From Acidobacteriota bacterium (GTDB lineage Bacteria; Acidobacteriota; Holophagae; Thermotomaculales; Thermotomaculaceae): a stretch of 5,203 bases of DNA. Location of the stretch: the NCBI GenBank assembly GCA_027067895.1, contig JAMOUY010000391.1, positions 1-5,203 of the forward strand. Reading direction: 5' to 3'. Shown here in pieces: positions 1 through 4,361 of the stretch. The notes beneath the pieces were generated by a model. It searched no databases. It was not told where the DNA came from and saw only the letters and a list, made by a program, of their open reading frames with translations. The translations under genes and the position numbers were made by a program. Numbering within the stretch: the stretch's first letter is position 1; the number at the start of each line of letters is the position of its first letter.

Positions 1-834
1 CTGCGCTTCAACTGCACCGAAGAAAGCCTCTACCATTGCATCGCCAAGATATTTAGCAGCAAATATAGGCGAAGGAGCAGGCATTTCAGCCAGCTGAGCC
101 TTTAAAACGTTAAAGTCGTCATAAGTACCCTGAGTGGTAAATGTAAATGCAATTGCAATATCGTCTCTTGTAATTCCCATCTGTGTCAAAAAGTCAAAAA
201 CAGGTTTCATTGCCTGACGCAGGTATTCAAGTTTCTGGGCTGTTGCGTCGTCAAGAAGTGCTGTTGCGGAATGTCCGTCAGCAGTTACAAGAGAATTTTC
301 TCTTTCAAGAAGATAAAAAACCTTATCCGGTTCAATAGATTTACCGTGGGAATCTTTAACTCCCTTTGTTACAACAACCACATACTTATGATGAGGCTTC
401 AACGGCCAAACCGGGGAAAGAGACACTGCGCCTGTTGCAGAATCAAAGCCCATTACGGCAAAAGGAACCTCATGACCGAAATCAGGATTTCCAGCAGTAA
501 TGTCAAGAAATTTAATTGTGTCTGAATTCAATGTTGAACCGTCGGGAGCACCGTCAAGGTAAAAACTAACAGGTGCTACGGTTGAAAAACCGGAAAGAGA
601 ATTGACGGCATCAATCAAATCCAAACCGTTGGGATTGGGGATTGCGTTTTTTCCGGTTGCAGGGTCAATCAACAAATCGTTTGGAAACGGAATAATACCT
701 GCCGCCGGGTTAAAAACAGCCGTCGTAAAGTGTTCAATAGGCTGAGACTCATCGCTTTCCAGATGGTTAGCGGGAGCACACCCTATTAGAACCAGTAACA
801 TAACCACAAGACCAAAAGAAAGAAACTTCTTCAT
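1..834 (-). CDS. Surface lipoprotein with bacterial lipase N-terminal (VolA-type) domain, partial
   Basis: Reads in frame without a stop from ATG at 834 to the window edge, giving 278 residues; the C-terminus is missing. Seen: a lipoprotein signal peptide, with KK at 2-3, a hydrophobic stretch over residues 4-18, and lipobox LIGC with Cys19 as the predicted lipidated residue. Next come FNPAAGIIPFPNDLL (41-55), GFSTVAPV (82-89), PLKPHHKYVVVVTKG (144-158) and IAFTFTTQ (228-235). Known: this motif order is typical of the N-terminal domain of bacterial 'virulence factor' lipases such as VolA, a surface lysophospholipase lipoprotein of Vibrio, where an alpha/beta-hydrolase domain follows. Inferred: an envelope- or surface-anchored lipid hydrolase. 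The catalytic region would lie outside the window, so activity is unproven; a non-enzymatic Ig-like surface protein is possible. The start is supported by GGGAGG four bases upstream. It has its own promoter and is separate from the upstream operon. Confidence 0.8.
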   Translation of the reverse strand, partial: MKKFLSFGLVVMLLVLIGCAPANHLESDESQPIEHFTTAVFNPAAGIIPFPNDLLIDPATGKNAIPNPNGLDLIDAVNSLSGFSTVAPVSFYLDGAPDGSTLNSDTIKFLDITAGNPDFGHEVPFAVMGFDSATGAVSLSPVWPLKPHHKYVVVVTKGVKDSHGKSIEPDKVFYLLERENSLVTADGHSATALLDDATAQKLEYLRQAMKPVFDFLTQMGITRDDIAIAFTFTTQGTYDDFNVLKAQLAEMPAPSPIFAAKYLGDAMVEAFFGAVEAQ

Positions 835-838
835 AAAT

Positions 839-844
839 CCTCCC
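839..844 (-). promoter_or_regulatory. Ribosome binding site of the lipase-type lipoprotein gene
   Basis: GGGAGG lies four bases before the ATG at 834. It fixes this as the start codon and makes the preceding 70 or so bases an untranslated leader. Confidence 0.75.
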
Positions 845-865
845 ACGCATTTATTTTTTTGGGGA

Positions 866-892
866 CTATATCATTAAAAATTTTTCACCTCC
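866..892 (-). promoter_or_regulatory. Leader Shine-Dalgarno with two-codon ORF (ATG ATA TAG)
   Basis: GGAGGTGA at 892-885 is an eight-base perfect complement of the usual 16S anti-Shine-Dalgarno end, yet no gene starts just after it. Ten bases downstream is ATG ATA TAG (874-866), a minimal ORF encoding Met-Ile. The spacing is longer than ideal. It could be a regulatory upstream ORF, a ribosome standby site for the lipoprotein start about 30 nt further on, or chance. What is seen is only the sequence; the function is inference. Confidence 0.35.
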
Positions 893-914
893 AACCTTAC
901 TGAGTGTTTTTTTT

Positions 915-943
915 ATCTTACAGAAAAAAATGCTATAAATCAA
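915..943 (-). promoter_or_regulatory. Sigma-70-like promoter for the lipoprotein gene
   Basis: Minus-strand -35 TTGATT (943-938) and -10 TAAGAT (920-915) are separated by exactly 17 bases; each matches four of six consensus positions. Transcription would start near 908-907, at the end of an eight-A run (914-907), giving a leader of roughly 73 nt. The position fits well, since the upstream operon appears to terminate just before it. Confidence 0.55.
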
Positions 944-970
944 TATGAAAAAATGAAAAATTTAGACAAA

Positions 971-987
971 TTTTGAAATTTTCAAAA
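971..987. repeat. AT-rich perfect inverted repeat
   Basis: TTTTGAAA, a single central T, then TTTCAAAA: eight-base arms with perfect symmetry. Its right arm (+ strand) overlaps the U-run of the presumed terminator. It may be a second terminator helix, an RNA 3'-end stabiliser or an operator upstream of the lipoprotein promoter. Such AT-only symmetry also arises readily by chance in AT-rich DNA. Confidence 0.4.
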
Positions 988-1002
988 AGGGCGAATAGCC
1001 CT
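984..1002 (-). terminator. Short intrinsic terminator at the end of the dtd operon
   Basis: On the minus strand AGGGC, loop TATTC and GCCCT form a five-pair stem, with four U residues directly after it (987-984). It begins 20 nt after the dtd stop codon and precedes a new promoter, which is where a terminator is expected. The stem and U-run are both short, so termination may be incomplete, with some read-through into the lipoprotein gene. Confidence 0.55.
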
Positions 1003-1022
1003 AAAATCCTAACAATAACAAA

Positions 1023-1472
1023 CTATTTAACTTCTACAACGAAAGTTACGGGGCCGTCATTGACAAGAAAGACTTTCATATACGCCTGAAATTTGCCTTT
1101 TTCAACTGAAATGTTTAAGGTTTTGAAAAAATCGCAGAATTTTTCATAAAAAATTTTTGCTTTTTCTCCGCTTAACGCATTGTCAAAAGAAGGCCGCCTT
1201 CCCTTTTTTACAGAACCTGCCAAAGTAAAATTTGAAACTATCAAAACCGAACCGCCTATATCTTTAACCGATAAATTCATTTTGCCGTTTTCGTCTTCAA
1301 AAATCCTCAAATTGGTAATTTTTTTAGCCATAAATTCAATTTTTTTATCAATTTCTTCTTCATCACCCTTTTCAAACCCTACAAGAACAAGAATTCCCCT
1401 GCCGATTTCTCCCGTTTTTTCCCCGTCAACTTCAACAAAAGCCTCCCTTACTCTTTGAATTACAACCTTCAT
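1023..1472 (-). CDS. dtd: D-aminoacyl-tRNA deacylase (Dtd)
   Basis: A 149-residue protein, full length for the bacterial DTD family. DTD is a cytoplasmic homodimer that removes D-amino acids (and glycine) wrongly attached to tRNA, keeping translation to L-amino acids. Seen: the family start MKVVIQRV, the TGEIGRGILVLVG segment (20-32), FEDENGKMNLSV (58-69), GGSVLIVSNFTL (73-84), KKGRRPSF (89-96), and the C-terminal NDGPVTF (138-144), which carries the Gly-Pro pair known as the cross-subunit Gly-cisPro chiral selectivity element. Odd: the near-invariant SQFT active-site motif reads S80-N81-F82-T83, with Asn (codon AAT, 1232-1230) for Gln. It is the last gene of the operon. Its ATG is six bases after the MEMO-family stop, and its Shine-Dalgarno overlaps that stop. 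Identity is near certain; the effect of the Asn is unknown. Confidence 0.96.
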   Translation of the reverse strand: MKVVIQRVREAFVEVDGEKTGEIGRGILVLVGFEKGDEEEIDKKIEFMAKKITNLRIFEDENGKMNLSVKDIGGSVLIVSNFTLAGSVKKGRRPSFDNALSGEKAKIFYEKFCDFFKTLNISVEKGKFQAYMKVFLVNDGPVTFVVEVK

Positions 1473-1474
1473 AT

Positions 1475-1480
1475 TCCCTC
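1475..1480 (-). promoter_or_regulatory. dtd ribosome binding site overlapping the upstream stop codon
   Basis: GAGGGA overlaps the TGA stop (1481-1479) of the MEMO-family gene and lies just before the dtd ATG. Ribosomes ending the upstream gene would sit on the dtd start region, so translational coupling is likely. Confidence 0.6.
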
Positions 1481-2267
1481 ACACAAAAATCATTCCAAGA
1501 TAAGCCACAACATTATTAAAATCACCTGTGGCCTCTCCCGAATTTGTGTATTCAATAACCTCTCCTTTTTGAGCGCCTTTTATTTTTGCAATATTCACGG
1601 CAATATAGGCGGGAAGTATGCCGCACATTGAAATATCGTATTTTTCAACAACCTCAAAAGCGGTATCCGCATCAAGTTTTTTCAAAGCCTCTATAACCAT
1701 AAAATCCATCTTTTTTGCATAATCCGCCGGAACATAATGACTCATATCCGAACTTGCAACAAAAAGCACATCTTTGTTTTTCGTTTTTTCTGCGATATGA
1801 ATCGCAAAATCTCTCAACAGAGAAGTATTGTAAGTCGCAACCGAGACGGCAACAATCTTTGCGTCAGGTTTTAGAATTTTCAGAATAGGAAGTTGAACTT
1901 CAAGAGAATGCTCGTATAAATGAGCCACATCGTCAAGTTTTGCATACTTAAATTCGGCAATTTCCCTGCTTAATTCAACATCAACCTCAACATCCCCCAA
2001 AGGCGTTTCCCATCTGTCCTCGGAAGATACGGCAAGATGCCAGCCAAGTCCTCTGTGGTTGGGACAAAAAACAACAACCGTCTCGGGAATATTCACCGAA
2101 CAAAGTGTTTTAAAAGCGGTTTTTCCGGAATAAATATAGCCTGCGTGCGGGACAATTGCCGCAACAGCGTCTTTTTTAGGCGTCAAACATTTTACGTTTT
2201 TAAAGAAAGAAATTATCGCCTCGCCGTTTGACGGATAAAAACTTCCGGCAAAAACAGCCTTTCTCAT
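1479..2267 (-). CDS. amrB: AmmeMemoRadiSam system protein B (MEMO1 family)
   Basis: A 262-residue protein, the usual length for bacterial MEMO homologues. Seen: AGSFYPSN (7-14), VPHAGYIYSG (39-48), CPNH (68-71), EHSLEVQLP (119-127), SSDMSHY (172-178) and SMCGILPAYIAV (213-224), then TNSGEATGDFNNVVAYLG near the end. Known: human MEMO1 binds metal through two histidines and a cysteine, with a further Asp/His near the site. By motif, the matching residues here are H41, H71, C215, with D174 and H177. The fold is related to class III extradiol dioxygenases. Bacterial copies usually belong with AMMECR1-like (A) and radical SAM partners in a system of uncertain function; neither partner is visible here. 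GGAGGT five bases upstream supports the ATG. It lies 33 nt after ftsY and 6 nt before dtd. The biochemical role is not settled, so no reaction is assigned. Confidence 0.92.
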   Translation of the reverse strand: MRKAVFAGSFYPSNGEAIISFFKNVKCLTPKKDAVAAIVPHAGYIYSGKTAFKTLCSVNIPETVVVFCPNHRGLGWHLAVSSEDRWETPLGDVEVDVELSREIAEFKYAKLDDVAHLYEHSLEVQLPILKILKPDAKIVAVSVATYNTSLLRDFAIHIAEKTKNKDVLFVASSDMSHYVPADYAKKMDFMVIEALKKLDADTAFEVVEKYDISMCGILPAYIAVNIAKIKGAQKGEVIEYTNSGEATGDFNNVVAYLGMIFV

Positions 2268-2300
2268 TTTTTACCTCCAAAAGGATAAACGGGGTTGCCT

Positions 2301-3215
2301 CTATTCAAATAAACTTTCAGCGTATTCTTTGGGATTGAATGGAATCAAGTCGTCTTCCTTCTCTCCCACTCCAACAAATGCGACAGGCACTTTCAACTGC
2401 CTCACAATGGGAATAATCACTCCGCCTTTTGCAGTGCCGTCAAGTTTTGTAAGAATTATGTCGGTAATGCCTGTTATTTTCTGAAATTCTTTTGCCTGAT
2501 TTAAAGCGTTTTGCCCGTTTGTGGCGTCAAGCACAAGCACTATTCTGTGAGGCGCGTCGGGTATAACCTTTGAGATTACCCTTTTCATTTTTTCAAGTTG
2601 TTTCATTAGATTTTCTTTTGTGTGAAGCCTGCCCGCAGTGTCAATTATTACAACGTCGGCATCTCTTGAGACAGCCGCTTTAACGGAATCAAAGGCAACA
2701 GCCGACGGGTCGGAACCTTCTTTGTGTTTCACTATGTCGCAGCCCACTCTTTCAGCCCAAATTTCAAGTTGTTCAATTGCCGCAGCCCTGAATGTGTCTG
2801 CGGCGCCTAAGATTACTTTTTTGCCGTTTTCCTTAAATCTTTTTGCAAGTTTTCCTATTGTCGTGGTTTTCCCAACACCGTTTACACCTACAACAAGAAT
2901 TACAAGCGGTTTTTTGTCCGAATCAAGCAAACGGCTTTCTTCGGATACTTCAAGCATTTCTACAACTTTTTCCCTTAACGCTTTCAAAACAGCGTTTAAA
3001 TCTCCTACTTCCCTTCTTGATATTCTCTCGGTTATGGTGTCAAGCAACTCTTCGGTCGCTTCAATTCCAACATCGGCTTCAAGCAGCAATTCTTCCAAGG
3101 TTTCTTCAATTGATTCGTCAATTTCTTTTTTGCCAAGCAAAGCAGTGGCAAGTCCCTCGGTAATTTTGCTGTGAGTTTTTTTCAATCCTTGCTTAAATTT
3201 ACTTAAAAATCCCAT
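2301..3215 (-). CDS. ftsY: Signal recognition particle receptor FtsY
   Basis: A 304-residue SRP-type GTPase. FtsY receives ribosome-nascent chain-SRP complexes at the inner membrane and, with Ffh, hands them to SecYEG. Seen: a basic amphipathic N-terminus (1-27, FLSKFKQGLKKTHSK) that probably binds lipid; the helical N domain (about 30-95); P-loop GVNGVGKTTT (110-119); DTFRAAAIEQL (140-150), the insertion-box region; DTAGRLHTKENLM (192-204); VLDATNGQNA (228-237); TKLDGTAKGG (256-265), giving guanine specificity; and the closing GVGEKEDDLIPFNP (282-295). All nucleotide-site motifs are intact. It lacks the long acidic A domain of E. coli FtsY, as is normal in many bacteria. The ATG follows the Roadblock-like gene's TAA with no gap, and its GAGGAGG site lies within that gene, so the two are probably co-translated. 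Identity is certain. Confidence 0.98.
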   Translation of the reverse strand: MGFLSKFKQGLKKTHSKITEGLATALLGKKEIDESIEETLEELLLEADVGIEATEELLDTITERISRREVGDLNAVLKALREKVVEMLEVSEESRLLDSDKKPLVILVVGVNGVGKTTTIGKLAKRFKENGKKVILGAADTFRAAAIEQLEIWAERVGCDIVKHKEGSDPSAVAFDSVKAAVSRDADVVIIDTAGRLHTKENLMKQLEKMKRVISKVIPDAPHRIVLVLDATNGQNALNQAKEFQKITGITDIILTKLDGTAKGGVIIPIVRQLKVPVAFVGVGEKEDDLIPFNPKEYAESLFE

Positions 3216-3566
3216 TTAGAAAAATTCCTCCTCAACCTTTTCAATTATCTCGTCAGCGCGTAACTCGGAATAGCCCTTGTAAGACCTTCCCTCAAAAATT
3301 ATAATGGCAACAAGGTTGTCTTTCAATCTTTTGGCATAGCAAGAATGTTTGTCGTTGTATATAAAGATTTGGTCGCTTTTCCCGCCGTTAACATCTTTTG
3401 CCATAGTATGAACAATGTGAGCGGCAAAAAGCCTGACATCGTCGTCTCTGATTTTATCTTCGTCAAAGGAATAGATAATTATTTCACCTTCGTCATCAAC
3501 AAGGGCAACAACAATTGCATTTTTGATTTTTTTTAAAAATTCGTCAAATCTTTCCTGAATTTTCAT
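3216..3566 (-). CDS. Small Roadblock/LC7-like domain protein
   Basis: A 116-residue soluble protein with no signal peptide or membrane segment. Seen: an N-terminal charged helix (1-17); a strand pair with a tight acidic turn, AIVVALVDDEGEIIIYSF (17-34); a helix with an alanine/histidine core, RLFAAHIVHTMAKDVNGG (45-62); strands QIFIYND (66-72), SCYAKRL (75-81) and NLVAIIIFE (84-92); and a charged closing helix (101-114). This helix-strand-strand-helix-strands-helix layout matches the Roadblock/LC7 fold, found in MglB-type regulators of small Ras-like GTPases; such proteins usually dimerise. The call rests on predicted fold and pattern, not a signature motif, so it is moderate. No MglA-like GTPase is in the window, but the gene abuts ftsY, which encodes a GTPase, and follows a TPR lipoprotein gene by 9 nt. 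AGGAG six bases upstream supports the ATG. Alternative: another longin- or profilin-like small domain. Confidence 0.6.
   Translation of the reverse strand: MKIQERFDEFLKKIKNAIVVALVDDEGEIIIYSFDEDKIRDDDVRLFAAHIVHTMAKDVNGGKSDQIFIYNDKHSCYAKRLKDNLVAIIIFEGRSYKGYSELRADEIIEKVEEEFF
3227..3233 (-). promoter_or_regulatory. ftsY ribosome binding site inside the Roadblock-like gene
   Basis: GAGGAGG lies within the codons for the acidic VEEE tail of the upstream gene, 11 bases before the ftsY ATG. With the zero-base gap at this junction it points to coupled translation of the two genes. The spacing is somewhat long. Confidence 0.55.
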
Positions 3567-3572
3567 AATTTA

Positions 3573-3577
3573 CTCCT
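3573..3577 (-). promoter_or_regulatory. Ribosome binding site overlapping the TPR gene stop codon
   Basis: AGGAG shares bases with the TAG stop (3578-3576) of the TPR lipoprotein gene and sits six bases before the ATG at 3566. It defines that start and suggests coupling of the TPR and Roadblock-like genes. Confidence 0.6.
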
Positions 3578-4361
3578 AATTGCCTTCAAGTTCTATAAGT
3601 TTTTTTAGTTTTTCCATCTCATTCCTTATTTCTTCGGAAGGATACAAAACAGACAATTTTGCCAAAATCCTCTTTGCTTCGTCATAGTTATTAAGCATAT
3701 AGTTTGCCTTTGCTTCCAACAACAATAAAGCCTCATTGTTGGGAAATTGTTTTTGAGCCTTTTTCACTGCACTTAAACAATCCGCGTATTTTCCTTTTTT
3801 GTAATAAAGTTGGGCAAGAGGGATATAGGCTCTATGGAAATCCTTTTTTAATGCAATTGCCTGCTCAAAAGCGGCTATTGCTTCGTCGTATTTTTTCTGT
3901 TTTTCCTTTAAAAGCCCAATGTTAAAGTAAACAAAGTATGGGGTTGGATAGGCTTTGTCTTTTAAAACTTGTCCGTATTCTTTAAGAGCCTTTTCATAGT
4001 CTCCCAATTCGGTGTAAATCGCTCCCAAAGTGTTATGAATATCCGTAAGTTCGGGATTTAATTCAAGTGCCTTGTGCAAAGCCTCAATAGCGTCTTTATA
4101 CTCACCCATTGCACTTAAAGTTAAACCGAGAGCATTCCAGTATTGAGCATTATTCGGCTCTTTATTTATTGCGCTTTGAAGAAAATTCACAGCCATTGAG
4201 TATTCCTTTTTTTTCAAAAGCAACACACCTTTTTGGTAATCAACATAAGCGTCTCTAAAATCCGGATTAGACTGAATACCGCCTTTTGTTTCCGGCTTTT
4301 TTTGAGCACAGCCCACACTAACCAAAACAACAAACAAAAACAAAACCCATAGTTTTTTCAT
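3576..4361 (-). CDS. TPR-repeat lipoprotein, PilF/PilW/Tgl-like
   Basis: A 261-residue exported protein. Seen: KK at 2-3, a hydrophobic stretch (4-17) and Cys18 in SVGC, a lipobox with Ser rather than the favoured Leu at -3. A Lys-rich linker follows, then about six tetratricopeptide repeats: roughly 38-71, 72-105, 106-140, 143-176, 177-209 and 210-243. Typical TPR residues are present (WNALGLTLSAMGEYKDAIEA, then a repeat closing in NP). The third repeat ends KDKAYPTPYFVYFNIG (134-149), resembling the YPTP segment of PilF/PilW/Tgl. Known: those lipoproteins help assemble or place the PilQ secretin of type IV pili in the outer membrane. Inferred: a periplasm-facing outer-membrane scaffold, perhaps for type IV pili; a generic TPR lipoprotein is the alternative. 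Its ATG overlaps the HD-GYP stop by four bases (ATGA), with GGGAG seven bases upstream, so it is coupled to that gene. Confidence 0.85.
   Translation of the reverse strand: MKKLWVLFLFVVLVSVGCAQKKPETKGGIQSNPDFRDAYVDYQKGVLLLKKKEYSMAVNFLQSAINKEPNNAQYWNALGLTLSAMGEYKDAIEALHKALELNPELTDIHNTLGAIYTELGDYEKALKEYGQVLKDKAYPTPYFVYFNIGLLKEKQKKYDEAIAAFEQAIALKKDFHRAYIPLAQLYYKKGKYADCLSAVKKAQKQFPNNEALLLLEAKANYMLNNYDEAKRILAKLSVLYPSEEIRNEMEKLKKLIELEGN

Noticed and set aside
271..525. Plus-strand open frame of 84 codons
   Set aside because: Antisense to the lipoprotein gene, which has a signal peptide, family motifs, promoter and ribosome binding site; this frame has none of these.
839..865. Possible hairpin pairing the CCCC at 864-861 with the GGGAGG ribosome binding site
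   Set aside because: Only about four contiguous pairs across a 16-base loop; too weak to claim a thermosensor or riboswitch.
876..885. Palindrome AAAAATTTTT as an operator
   Set aside because: A simple A/T tract symmetry that is common in AT-rich DNA; no second copy or other support.
886..888. GTG start at 888 giving a four-codon peptide (V-K-N-F-stop)
   Set aside because: The GTG is inside the Shine-Dalgarno itself and has no binding site of its own.
984..1006. Bidirectional terminator
   Set aside because: On the plus strand the hairpin is followed by A residues, not U, and no plus-strand gene needs terminating.
1180..1458. Plus-strand open frame opposite dtd
   Set aside because: Low-complexity Ser/Pro/Ile composition, fully antisense to dtd; a shadow frame.
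2638..3174. Long plus-strand open frame (178 codons) opposite ftsY
   Set aside because: It is wholly antisense to the certain ftsY gene, is Ser/Leu/Phe-rich as expected of a reverse-complement reading, and has no recognisable motif.
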